Of a stretch of DNA of 64,000 bases, positions 7,657-16,285 are shown in pieces. The translations under genes were made by a program, and so were the position numbers. Within the stretch, counting starts at the first letter, position 1; each line of letters starts with the position of its first letter. This stretch comes from Danxiaibacter flavus (GTDB lineage Bacteria > Bacteroidota > Bacteroidia > Chitinophagales > Chitinophagaceae): assembly GCF_041060425.1 (NCBI RefSeq), contig NZ_JAULBC010000006.1:186001-250000 (forward strand), in the 5' to 3' direction. The notes under the pieces were generated by a model. The model had not been told where the DNA came from. It did no database searches and was given only the letters and a program-made list of their open reading frames with translations.

Positions 7657-8649
7657 CTACAAAGTACTAAGTTTTTTTATAGCCTTCAGCAATTGCCACC
7701 TGGTCGGCCATTTTTCCATATCGATCACAAGCTCTTTTCTTGTTGCTTCGCTCCATTTTACCGGCCGGCCATATTTTTGTTCAAGATCTCTGAACTGATG
7801 AAAAGCAACCAGCGCATAGCCGTGAACACAAGCAAAACGGTTTACCAAATGTTGCTTATTCTGTTTGGAAGCATTGCTTTCACGGATCAGCGTTACAAGC
7901 TTTCTCCATTCAGCAACAAAAAAATCCTCGCTTGCTACCAAAGATTCAAATCGTTGCAGATAGGTTTGAACGCCGGATCCGATGTCTTTAAAAATGTCGT
8001 ATGTATCATTAACAAGCTGTCCGAGAAATCCTGATTGTGCAATAACCTCTTTCTCAATTTCGGTCCATTCCTCATCCAGCAGGTAAGAAAACATCAAAGA
8101 AGTCTGACCGTTTTTTTCTTTGGAGATCTGCAATATTTCTTCGGTGCTTATCGCTGGATTGAGCTGATCGAGGGATCTTGCCTGCCAGTATATCGCCGTT
8201 CGTAGCTGCTTTTCATAAACAATATCCGGGCGATGTGTTTTGTATAGTGCTTCATTTAATGCAAGAATCAGTTTTGCTTTTGGTGATAAAGGCAGCGATT
8301 CAAGACGGTTGTCAAGCAGGTCAAACAACTGTGCGGGCATCCAGTTTTCTTCATCGATCAGATCGTCACATAAGCCCGACATAATGCTGACTGCAGTTAA
8401 CCTGTATCTTTCCTCCTCGTTTAATTTTCTCTTTTCTTTTAAAAGAATAAAATTCTCTGCTCCAGCAAGAACTGTGAAACAGGGGTAGTAGACGGTTGTT
8501 TTCTTCCAGTCGGCTTTGCTGAAGGTATAGTTTAACTCGTCTGCTTTTTTCCGGAGAAACTGCTCAAAATGTTCTTTGATGAATTTCTTTTCTTTTTGTA
8601 AAGACCAATAATATCCGGTAAAATACTGTATGAGACGAGCATTATTCAT
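7657..8649 (-). CDS. Class I isoprenoid synthase-like enzyme (second DDxxD paralogue)
   Basis: The likely start is the ATG at 8649, giving 330 residues beginning MNNARLIQYFTGYYW; the open frame upstream only offers TTG. The first Asp-rich motif is CDDLIDE (SIMSGLCDDLIDEENW) and the second is LVNDTYDIFKDIGSG, both at the same relative positions as in the following paralogue. The two proteins therefore share one fold and probably arose by duplication, but they are well diverged, suggesting different substrates or a heteromer. It is the first gene of the operon. A TAnnTTTG promoter box (8656-8663) almost abuts the start codon, so the transcript may be leaderless. Confidence 0.75.
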   Translation of the reverse strand: MNNARLIQYFTGYYWSLQKEKKFIKEHFEQFLRKKADELNYTFSKADWKKTTVYYPCFTVLAGAENFILLKEKRKLNEEERYRLTAVSIMSGLCDDLIDEENWMPAQLFDLLDNRLESLPLSPKAKLILALNEALYKTHRPDIVYEKQLRTAIYWQARSLDQLNPAISTEEILQISKEKNGQTSLMFSYLLDEEWTEIEKEVIAQSGFLGQLVNDTYDIFKDIGSGVQTYLQRFESLVASEDFFVAEWRKLVTLIRESNASKQNKQHLVNRFACVHGYALVAFHQFRDLEQKYGRPVKWSEATRKELVIDMEKWPTRWQLLKAIKKLSTL

Positions 8650-8655
8650 TGGCGT

Positions 8656-8663
8656 CAAATATA
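8656..8663 (-). promoter_or_regulatory. Candidate -7 box of the isoprenoid operon
   Basis: On the minus strand this is TATATTTG, an exact match to TAnnTTTG. It ends 6 bp before the ATG at 8649, so transcription would begin at or next to the start codon. No good -33 element was recognised. Confidence 0.4.
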
Positions 8664-8900
8664 ACGCATAGCCCAAAAACAGTGGTCACTATTTTTATTC
8701 AGGCGGATCAATCCGGACAAAATTGCCGGATGTTTTATTGATCTAAAGGAATACAAAAGAAATGTGCAGGCTACTATTTTTGTGTTGAAATAAAACGGGC
8801 CGCCAGGCAGGAAAAATCCAGAATGGTCAGTAGTTTTCAATCGTTGTAGAGTGGGAGTAATATTTACTTTCACTTTTTTTTTGACGGATTTGGCAAAATA

Positions 8901-8935
8901 AAAAGAGATGTTTCAAGCCGAAACATCTCTTTTTA
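8901..8935. terminator. Bidirectional hairpin terminator
   Basis: A 14-bp perfect stem (AAAAGAGATGTTTC at 8901-8914, complement at 8920-8933) closes a 5-nt loop and has T-rich sequence on both sides. It lies just after the stop of the M42 peptidase gene on the minus strand and would end that transcript. Confidence 0.85.
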
Positions 8936-8950
8936 TTAGATCCTGCTGTG

Positions 8951-10078
8951 TTACAGGTAACTCAAATTGGTTGTAGGCGTTAATGCCAGAACTGTTTCAT
9001 ACATCAGCCTGATGGTGCTTTCAATATCTTTTTTATGGATCATTTCTACAGTTGTATGCATGTAGCGAAGCGGTATAGATATCAATACGCTTGGGCAGCC
9101 GTCGTTGGCGTAAGCAAAGCTATCTGTGTCGGTGCCTGTGCTACGGCTAACGGTGCGCATTTGTAATTGAATTTCGTTCTTCTCAGCCACATCCTGAACA
9201 AAGCTCAACAGTTTGTTATGCACTGCCGGACCGTAAGCAGGAGAAGGCCCTTTTCCGCAGGCAACATCACCTTCAATGGTTTTGTTGATCATTGGTGTCT
9301 GGGTATCATGCGTAACGTCTGTAATGATAGCTACATTCGGTTTTATGCGGCGGGCAATCATTTCCGCGCCACGAAGACCAACTTCTTCCTGAACAGCATT
9401 TACTACATAAAGCCCGAACGGTAATTTCTTCTTATTTTCTTTAAGTAACCTGGCAACCTCAGCAATCATAAAGCCGCCAATGCGGTTATCCAAAGCACGT
9501 CCGATATAGTAATCGTAAGCCAGTTCGTCAAAGCCTTCTTCGTAAGTCACAACAGCGCCAATGTGAATGCCTAGTTCTTCAACTTCTTTTTTATTTCTTG
9601 CGCCGCAGTCCAGGAAAAGGTTCTCCACTTTTGGTTGAGGTTCTTTTTGTTCACTGCTGGCGAGTCTTGTGTGGATAGCCGGCCATCCAAAAACTGCTTT
9701 TACCTGTCCTTTTTTTCCATGAATGATCACTCTTTTAGCAGGTGCGACCTGGTGGTCTACACCGCCATTGCGTTTCAGGTAGATCAGGCCCTGATCATTA
9801 ATATAGTTTACAAACCAGCTAATCTCATCAGCATGTGCTTCTATTACAACTTTAAATGGCTCACTGGGATTGATCACTCCCACCGCAGTGCCGTAGGGAT
9901 CCACAAAATGCGTGTCAACATACGGCTGCAGGTAGTCCAGCCACAATTTTTGCCCCTTTGCTTCAAACCCAACGGGGGAGGCATTGTTGATATAGGATCT
10001 TAAAAATTCCAGGGAGTCATCGGTTAATATATCGTGTTTGGACTTTTCTTTCGAATGTTTTTTCTTGTCTTTAGCCAT
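8951..10078 (-). CDS. M42 family metallopeptidase (glutamyl aminopeptidase-like)
   Basis: This 375-residue cytosolic enzyme has the full M42 set of di-zinc ligands and catalytic residues: HADE in VVIEAHADEISWFV, Asp in GRALDNRIGGFM, the EE pair in VNAVQEEVGLRGAEM, Asp in ITDVTHDTQTPMI, and the final His in TTVEMIHKKD. M42 enzymes are large tetrahedral aminopeptidases that trim peptides from the N-terminus. The N-terminal extension is lysine-rich (AKDKKKHSKEKSKH). It is a single-gene unit with its own terminator, and its upstream neighbour is divergent. Specificity (glutamyl, leucyl or lysyl) cannot be told. Confidence 0.93.
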   Translation of the reverse strand: MAKDKKKHSKEKSKHDILTDDSLEFLRSYINNASPVGFEAKGQKLWLDYLQPYVDTHFVDPYGTAVGVINPSEPFKVVIEAHADEISWFVNYINDQGLIYLKRNGGVDHQVAPAKRVIIHGKKGQVKAVFGWPAIHTRLASSEQKEPQPKVENLFLDCGARNKKEVEELGIHIGAVVTYEEGFDELAYDYYIGRALDNRIGGFMIAEVARLLKENKKKLPFGLYVVNAVQEEVGLRGAEMIARRIKPNVAIITDVTHDTQTPMINKTIEGDVACGKGPSPAYGPAVHNKLLSFVQDVAEKNEIQLQMRTVSRSTGTDTDSFAYANDGCPSVLISIPLRYMHTTVEMIHKKDIESTIRLMYETVLALTPTTNLSYL

Positions 10079-10139
10079 GGCTGTATATTAAAAGTTGTTT
10101 GAATTAGGTTGCTAAGGTAAGGCCAAAAGAGCAAAGGGG

Positions 10140-10215
10140 GAAGAGGTATCAGGTGCCAGGTATCAGGTTTCAGGCGTGAGGTGGTTAGTTATACGTTATA
10201 CGTGGTACGTTTTGG
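10140..10215. repeat. AGGTATCAGGT-type word tract
   Basis: Imperfect words GGTATCAGGTGCCAGG, then GGTTTCAGGCGTGAGG, then TATACGTTATACGTGGTACG fill the middle of the divergent gap 10079-10343. The same word family recurs near 40066-40095. The rest of this gap holds nothing I recognise. Confidence 0.55.
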
Positions 10216-10343
10216 GAGCGGAGATGGCAGACGAGATAAAACGTTGACCTGGCTGGCAAAAGATGAGGCGGCAGTTGTTTCGACCCGATTAAACTTTATT
10301 CTTTGCCTGAAACTTTATATATTCAGTATTCTAACGGTTGCTT

Positions 10344-11204
10344 ATGATGAATCGCCGCCATCTCCTGAAAAATGCCGCACTTTTTTCCGGCGCATTGTTG
10401 CTTGACAAATTTTCGCCGGCTTTTGCTTTCAATAAATCAGCCTATAAGATTGGTGCCTGCGACTGGAGCCTGGGCAAAAGCAGCAATTTAAGCGCATTTG
10501 ATGTGGCAAAACAAATCAGGTTGCAAGGTGTGCAGGTAAACATGGGATCATTAGGTGATAACATGCGGTTGCGGGACAAAAATTTGCAGCAACAATATTT
10601 ACAAAAATCAAAGGAGACAGGTGTATCTATAGCTGGCCTGGCGTTGGCAGAACTGAACAATATTCCTTACAAGAGCGATGCACGCACGGATGAATGGGTG
10701 GCTGATAGCATTGATGTAGCCGCCAACATTGGCGCGAAAGTAATTCTACTGGCTTTCTTTTATGCAAATGATCTGCGGAATGATGATAAAGGGAAAAAGG
10801 CTGTAATTGAAAAACTGAAGAAGGTGATGCCCAAGGCCGAAAAGCAAAACATCATTCTTGGCATCGAGTCGTACATGACGGCAGAAGAACATATCGATAT
10901 TATTGAAAAAGTAGGCTCGGACAACCTGAAAGTTTATTACGATTTTAGAAATGCTGCAGATGCGGGTAATGACATCTACAAAGAAATAAAACTGCTTGGC
11001 AGTAAGTACATCTGCGAATGTCATTGCAAGGAAAACGGATATCTGTTGGGCAAAGGTGACCTCGATTTCAGAAAAATACGGACCACCCTTGACGAAATTG
11101 GTTTTTCGGGATGGCTGCAAATTGAGGGGGCCGTGCCGAAGGATGTTTCCGTTGTTGATGCCTATGTGCAAAATCTGGCATTTATGAAAAGCGTGTTTGG
11201 CTGA
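10344..11204 (+). CDS. Tat-exported sugar phosphate isomerase/epimerase-like TIM barrel
   Basis: From the ATG at 10344 the protein has 286 residues. It starts MMNRRHLLKNAALFSGALLL, a twin-arginine (RR) signal ending near AFAFN, so it is probably exported folded. The body matches the xylose-isomerase-like TIM barrel (AP endonuclease 2 family): KIGACDWSLGKSSN, ILGIESYMTAEEHIDIIEKVG, LKVYYDFRNAADAG, YICECHCKENGYLLGKGDLDF and GWLQIEGAV, which carry the usual Glu/Asp/His metal ligands. It is followed after 48 bp by a heme-binding lipoprotein gene and then a GH9 gene, so the three may form a carbohydrate-processing unit. The substrate is unknown. An in-frame TTG at 10338 is an unlikely alternative start. 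Confidence 0.82.
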   Translation: MMNRRHLLKNAALFSGALLLDKFSPAFAFNKSAYKIGACDWSLGKSSNLSAFDVAKQIRLQGVQVNMGSLGDNMRLRDKNLQQQYLQKSKETGVSIAGLALAELNNIPYKSDARTDEWVADSIDVAANIGAKVILLAFFYANDLRNDDKGKKAVIEKLKKVMPKAEKQNIILGIESYMTAEEHIDIIEKVGSDNLKVYYDFRNAADAGNDIYKEIKLLGSKYICECHCKENGYLLGKGDLDFRKIRTTLDEIGFSGWLQIEGAVPKDVSVVDAYVQNLAFMKSVFG

Positions 11205-11252
11205 TAAGTAGTCTTACCGTTTTGTTCAACTATACCTATACAACCAACATAC

Positions 11253-14123
11253 ATGAAACGATTGCTTGCTTTTTCATTTCTTATCACATTGCTGTTGGGC
11301 TTAACACAATGCAAAAACAACAAACAGCCTGCCGAACCTCCATTGGGATTGTATTTACCCGACGACCTCGAAGCAACTTTGTGGGCAGAATCTCCCATGA
11401 TGTACAATCCTACCAATATGGATGTGGATAGCAAAGGCCGCATCTGGATCACCGAAGCTGTAAACTACCGTAGTTTTAATAACGATTCCGTGCATCATCT
11501 CCATCATAGCAAGGGCGACAGGGTTATGATCCTGGAGGACCGGGATGGCGATGGAAAAGCTGATACATCTAAAGTGTTTGTGCAGGACAAGGATCTTACT
11601 TCGCCCCTGGGTATCGCTGTTATAGGAAATAAAGTGATTGTTTCCTGCGCACCCAATCTTATTGTTTATACTGATGAAAACGGTGATGATATACCGGATA
11701 AAAAGGAAATTTTGCTAACAGGATTTGGTGGGTTTGACCATGACCATTCGTTACATTCCACCGTTGCCGGCCCTGATGGAAAATGGTATTTCAATACGGG
11801 CAATGCAGGTCCGCACATGGTAAAGGATAAAGCAGGTTTTATGCTGCGGTCAGGAAGTGTGTATACCGGTGGAACTCCTTATAATACAAAAAATCAAAGC
11901 GGGCTGGTAAGCGATGACGGCAAAGTTTGGGTTGGTGGATTGGCGCTGCGGATAAATCCTGATGGTACGGGACTAAAAGTGCTGGCGCATAATTTCCGTA
12001 ACTCTTATGAAGTGGCGGTAGACTCTTATGGAAATTTCTGGCAGAACGATAATGATGACCAGGTGCTTACCTGCCGCACAAGCTGGCTGATGGAAGGGGG
12101 GAATGCCGGGTATTTCAGCAACGATGGTTCACGCTACTGGCAGGCTGATCAGCGCCCCGGACAGGACATGTTTACTGCGCAATGGCACCAGGATGATCCT
12201 GATGTGATGTATGTGGGCGATAACAGTGGTGCCGGTGCTCCAACAGGGATTGTGATGAATGAAGGCGACGCTTTGGGAGAGAAATACTGTGGAATGTTGC
12301 TGAGTGCCGACGCTGGCAGGAATGTAATCTTCGGTTACAAGCCTTTGCAAAAAGCCTCGGGCTTTGAATTGAAAGGACAAAGGCTGAATTTTATTACATC
12401 ACTTCCTGATGATAATACCCATTATGTCTGGAATGATTCGGCTGCAAACAGCAATAAAAAAATGTGGTTTAGACCGAGCGATGTTGCGATTGGAACCGAC
12501 GGCGCCATTTACGTTGCCGATTGGTATGATCCGGTTGTCGGCGGCCACGCCATGCAGGATTCTACCGGCTACGGAAGGATCTACCGCATCGCTCCAAAAA
12601 ATAAGAAATTAAAAAGGCCCTTATATGATTTTTCGACCACTGAAGGACAGTTACAGGCAATGCAAAGCCCTGCCATTAATGTGCGCGGCTGGGCAATTGA
12701 TCAGTTAAGACAGCAAGGCGAGTCCGTTATACCAAAAGTATTGCCATTGTTAAATGCTTCAAATCCTTATTACCGTGCGAGGGCAGTTTGGTTGCTGTCT
12801 CAATTGGGTAACAGTGGTATTGCAGAAACGGAGAAAATTCTTGATAACGGCGATCCGCAATTGCGTGTAGCCGCATTTCGTGCGTTGAGAGAGACAGGAA
12901 AAGATGTGATGCCTTACTGCCGGAAACTTGTGAATGATACTTCGTCAATGGTACGCCGTGAGGTTGCAATAGCGATTCGTGACCTGCCATTCGATTCGAC
13001 TCATCAGATGATTCTTCAGTTGATAAAAGGTTACAATGGTGATGACCCGTGGTATTTGTATGCGCTGGGTTTAGCTGTTGGTCAACATGGTGCTGAATTA
13101 TATCCTGAAATAATTAACGCATTAGGAAAGGGAAGTACTTCCTGGAATAAGAAACTTGCCGATGTGCTTTGGCGAATTCATCCTGCAGCCGCAGCCGGCG
13201 TCTTCCAGCAATGGGCGCAAGACAGTTCGCTTACTGCCGACGCAAGAAAGACAGCTATAACGGCTTTGGCTTTTGTGAATGATAAAACGGCTGTCAATGC
13301 AATGTTAGTGTTGGCCAAAAGTCCTTTACAGGATGTCGCTGAGCAATCAAAATACTGGCTGTCCTTTAGAAAAGACAATGATTGGTATGCACTGATAGAC
13401 TGGAAAAAGACCGGGCTTGATCTGGATAAAGAAAAGAAATATGCGGCCATGAAAGTATGGGCTGGCAAGGCTTTGAATAAGGATCTCACATTGTTTGACA
13501 GAAAAGATGCACTTCAGCACATGGCTAATGATTCGATAGGCGGCCAAATGATTATGGGGCTGCTTGCTGATAATAAGTTTGAACCAGGCCTGGATACAAT
13601 TATCGGGAAAATGATCTTTAAAAATCCTGATTTGAGTGTGCGCGTGCAGGCTGACAAGTATTTTGCAGGGAGAAACGACAAGGCTGAGTTCTCCATAAAT
13701 GATGTTGTTGCACTCGCAGGCAATGCAGAGAACGGCCATGTGGTATTTACCTCGAAATGTGCCACCTGTCACCGCGTAAATAGCGAAGGACACGATATAG
13801 GGCCGGAACTTACGGCTATTCAAAAGAAGCTGGATAAAACGGCTCTTGTTGATGCGATCATTCATCCGAGTGCTGCAATTGAATTTGGATACGAGCCGTG
13901 GCTGGTGAACATGAAGGACAGCACGGCTGTCTATGGTTTTATCATTGCTGACAGCAAGACTGTTGTAGTAAAAGATTTGGCAGGAGTAAAGCATTCATTG
14001 CCGAAAGACGAAATTAAGAATAGAAAAAAGATGGATTATAGCCTGATGCCGGAACCTGCAGTGCTTGGTCTTTCAGCAAATGATATTGCTAACGTGGTAG
14101 CATTTATACAGGCTAAAAAATAA
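11253..14123 (+). CDS. Large lipoprotein: sorbosone-dehydrogenase-like propeller, HEAT repeats, CxxCH heme domain
   Basis: The 956-residue protein opens with a lipoprotein signal (LLGLTQCKNN, Cys21). About residues 30-410 resemble the glucose/sorbosone dehydrogenase propeller found in the 'membrane-bound dehydrogenase' family first noted in Planctomycetes (PVC-type): MDVDSKGRIWITEAVNYR, MILEDRDGDGKADTSKVF, YVADWYDPVVGGH. The middle (about 420-680) is a set of HEAT-like helical repeats. The C-terminal part holds one c-type heme site, CATCH (Cys836, Cys839, His840), followed by GPELTAIQKKL and a small beta domain ending in VVAFIQAKK. It should sit in the cell envelope and pass electrons from oxidation of a sugar-like substrate. 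The substrate is not known. It is flanked by the Tat isomerase and a GH9 glycosidase. Confidence 0.85.
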   Translation: MKRLLAFSFLITLLLGLTQCKNNKQPAEPPLGLYLPDDLEATLWAESPMMYNPTNMDVDSKGRIWITEAVNYRSFNNDSVHHLHHSKGDRVMILEDRDGDGKADTSKVFVQDKDLTSPLGIAVIGNKVIVSCAPNLIVYTDENGDDIPDKKEILLTGFGGFDHDHSLHSTVAGPDGKWYFNTGNAGPHMVKDKAGFMLRSGSVYTGGTPYNTKNQSGLVSDDGKVWVGGLALRINPDGTGLKVLAHNFRNSYEVAVDSYGNFWQNDNDDQVLTCRTSWLMEGGNAGYFSNDGSRYWQADQRPGQDMFTAQWHQDDPDVMYVGDNSGAGAPTGIVMNEGDALGEKYCGMLLSADAGRNVIFGYKPLQKASGFELKGQRLNFITSLPDDNTHYVWNDSAANSNKKMWFRPSDVAIGTDGAIYVADWYDPVVGGHAMQDSTGYGRIYRIAPKNKKLKRPLYDFSTTEGQLQAMQSPAINVRGWAIDQLRQQGESVIPKVLPLLNASNPYYRARAVWLLSQLGNSGIAETEKILDNGDPQLRVAAFRALRETGKDVMPYCRKLVNDTSSMVRREVAIAIRDLPFDSTHQMILQLIKGYNGDDPWYLYALGLAVGQHGAELYPEIINALGKGSTSWNKKLADVLWRIHPAAAAGVFQQWAQDSSLTADARKTAITALAFVNDKTAVNAMLVLAKSPLQDVAEQSKYWLSFRKDNDWYALIDWKKTGLDLDKEKKYAAMKVWAGKALNKDLTLFDRKDALQHMANDSIGGQMIMGLLADNKFEPGLDTIIGKMIFKNPDLSVRVQADKYFAGRNDKAEFSINDVVALAGNAENGHVVFTSKCATCHRVNSEGHDIGPELTAIQKKLDKTALVDAIIHPSAAIEFGYEPWLVNMKDSTAVYGFIIADSKTVVVKDLAGVKHSLPKDEIKNRKKMDYSLMPEPAVLGLSANDIANVVAFIQAKK

Positions 14124-14223
14124 ACGCTGGTTGGGTTGATAGCAGTACAAATTTTCACTAAATCGGTGTATTTTAGATACGGATTAAGTGAGCACATAAA
14201 CTGTCTTATTTCAAACAACTGCT

Positions 14224-16053
14224 ATGATCAATTTACCCCGGCATTCTTTTCTTTTTGTTGTTTTGCTTTGCCCTTTGTTTTTGTTTGGCCAGGCCAAAAT
14301 AGCTACGAATCATGTTGGTTACGAGATAGGCATGAACAAAAAAGCAGTTTTGGTGTCCGACGGCAAAAAGCATGTTGGCTCTTTTCAACTGGTAAATGTT
14401 TCTGACGGAAAAGCTGTTCTGGAAGGGATACCTTTTTATAATGGCCCTGTTAATAAATGGAAGAACTGGACTTTCTGGACGCTTGATTTCAGCAGTTATA
14501 ATACACCGGGTTCTTATTACATGCAGGCGCAGGTGGATGGTAAATATATCATCTCTTATCCTTTTATTATCGGCAAACAGGTGTTGGAGCAAACGACGTT
14601 ATCGGACGTTATCTATTATTTTAAAGGGCAACGGTGCTCGGGTTTGCTGGATGCAGCGGATCACCATTTACCTATGCCCGGAAAAGAGGGGCATTTCGTG
14701 GATCTGCATGGTGGCTGGTACGATGCCACAGGTGACTACGGTAAACATCTTTCTCATCTTTCATTCTCCTCTTATTTCAATCCGCAACAGGTGTCACTAA
14801 CGGTGTGGACCTTGTTGAAGACATATGAAGAGTTAAGTAAGAAAACAGGAAATAGTTTTCGTCAGTATAAAAGAAGGGTTTTGGATGAGGCAATGTTTGG
14901 CGCCGACTATCTCGTTCGTTTGCAACAGCCGAATGGTTCTTTCTTTCGTTCGGTTTCGGCACCCGGTCCCGCAAAGTTGGCCAAAGACAGGGTTGTTGGC
15001 GCAGAAAGCAAAGGCTACAGGATAAAGCAATCCAAAGATCAATCCTGGGGTGGTGGTTCTATTGAGAATAACTGGAAAAGCTACCAGGTTAGTTTCCGTT
15101 CGGGCGGCGGGCTATCGATTGCAGCGCTCGCAATGGCTGCTGCTTACGATACAAGCGGGGATTTTTCCAACGCTGATTATCTCAAAGCTGCTGAAAATGC
15201 ATTTGCATTTCTTAACAAGAACAATGCTTCCATGACAAACGATGGAAAAGAGAACATTGTAGATGATTATTGTGCATTGCAGGCTGCAACGGAATTGTTT
15301 AAAACGACGAAAAAGCCTGTTTATAAAGAAGCTGCGGACAGAAGAGCTGAGAGCCTGATGAATCGATTAGCATCGTGGAAAGAATATGTTGACTACTGGC
15401 GGGCGGATGAAAAGGACAGACCATTCTTTCATCCATCTGATGCCGGCTTGCCTTTAATCAGCCTCGTAACCTATTATGAAGTAGCCGACAAATCAGCCAG
15501 GGCGAAAATAAAACAGGTTATGCGCCGGTCAATCAATTTTGAAATGACCATTACGCACGAAGTGAACAATCCTTTTGGCTACAGCAGGCAACTGGTTCAG
15601 GATACATCGGAAAAACGATGGAGCTCTTTTTTCTTTCCGCAGGGAAGTGAAGCTTCTCCCTGGTGGCAGGGTGAAAATGCACGCTTAGGTTCTATGGCCG
15701 CAGCCGCGCGAAAGATAGCGCCATTGTTTAGTGGCGATAAAAAGCTATACGACAGCCTGCAAAACTTTGCCCAGGATCAGTTGAACTGGATACTGGGTCT
15801 TAATCCTTTTGATGCCTGCATGTTGCAGGGCACTGGTTATAACAATCCTGCCTACAATTTCTTCGGCACATTTGAATACACCAATGCGCCCGGTGGCATC
15901 GTAAACGGAATTACCTCGGGCTTAAACGATGAAAATGATATTGACCTGAATGTACCTTATTCTATTACCGGCAAAGACTATGACTGGCGTTGGGCCGAAC
16001 AATGGTTGCCACATGCGGCTTGGTACATGTACGCGGTAGCTTTAGGGAATTGA
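14224..16053 (+). CDS. Glycoside hydrolase family 9 (endoglucanase-like) with N-terminal Ig-like domain
   Basis: The protein has 609 residues. A signal peptide (to about residue 23, LFLFGQAK) is followed by a CelD_N-type Ig-like domain (about 24-118: IATNHVGYEIGMNKKAVLV ... GSYYMQAQVDGKYIISYPF). The catalytic (alpha/alpha)6 barrel runs from about residue 125. The catalytic Asp region reads GGWYDATGDYGKHLSH (Asp167 and Asp171, the DAxGD variant seen in Bacteroidota). The C-terminal acid region is LNDENDIDLNVP. GH9 enzymes cleave beta-1,4-glucans or related beta-glycosides by inversion. It follows the heme lipoprotein by 100 bp. Whether the substrate is cellulose, an oligosaccharide or another glucan is not determined. 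Confidence 0.9.
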   Translation: MINLPRHSFLFVVLLCPLFLFGQAKIATNHVGYEIGMNKKAVLVSDGKKHVGSFQLVNVSDGKAVLEGIPFYNGPVNKWKNWTFWTLDFSSYNTPGSYYMQAQVDGKYIISYPFIIGKQVLEQTTLSDVIYYFKGQRCSGLLDAADHHLPMPGKEGHFVDLHGGWYDATGDYGKHLSHLSFSSYFNPQQVSLTVWTLLKTYEELSKKTGNSFRQYKRRVLDEAMFGADYLVRLQQPNGSFFRSVSAPGPAKLAKDRVVGAESKGYRIKQSKDQSWGGGSIENNWKSYQVSFRSGGGLSIAALAMAAAYDTSGDFSNADYLKAAENAFAFLNKNNASMTNDGKENIVDDYCALQAATELFKTTKKPVYKEAADRRAESLMNRLASWKEYVDYWRADEKDRPFFHPSDAGLPLISLVTYYEVADKSARAKIKQVMRRSINFEMTITHEVNNPFGYSRQLVQDTSEKRWSSFFFPQGSEASPWWQGENARLGSMAAAARKIAPLFSGDKKLYDSLQNFAQDQLNWILGLNPFDACMLQGTGYNNPAYNFFGTFEYTNAPGGIVNGITSGLNDENDIDLNVPYSITGKDYDWRWAEQWLPHAAWYMYAVALGN

Positions 16054-16285
16054 AAATGAATGTGCGAATTTGCAAATGTGCAAATGTGCGAATGTGCGAA
16101 TGAGAGAATGTGCGAATGTGCAAATTTGCAAATGTGCAAATGTGCAAATGTGCGCACCGGCAAATTCGTAGGCTTCAAGTGCCTTCTTTCTTTTTCTCAA
16201 TTCATTTTCTCTTACATTCTTACCATCTTACACGTCCTGCGGTCTTACACGTCTTACATGTCTTACTGTCTTACGATCTTACTAT
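16054..16285. repeat. Two adjacent word tracts (AATGTGCRA and TCTTACANG types)
   Basis: From 16056 to about 16165 the sequence is an imperfect 9-bp tandem (AATGTGCGA/AATGTGCAA/AATTTGCAA). From about 16211 to 16290 it switches to words such as TCTTACACG, TCTTACATG and TCTTACTGT with a period of 9-10. The open frames crossing these tracts simply encode the repeat and are not genes. The region lies between two convergent genes. Confidence 0.85.
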
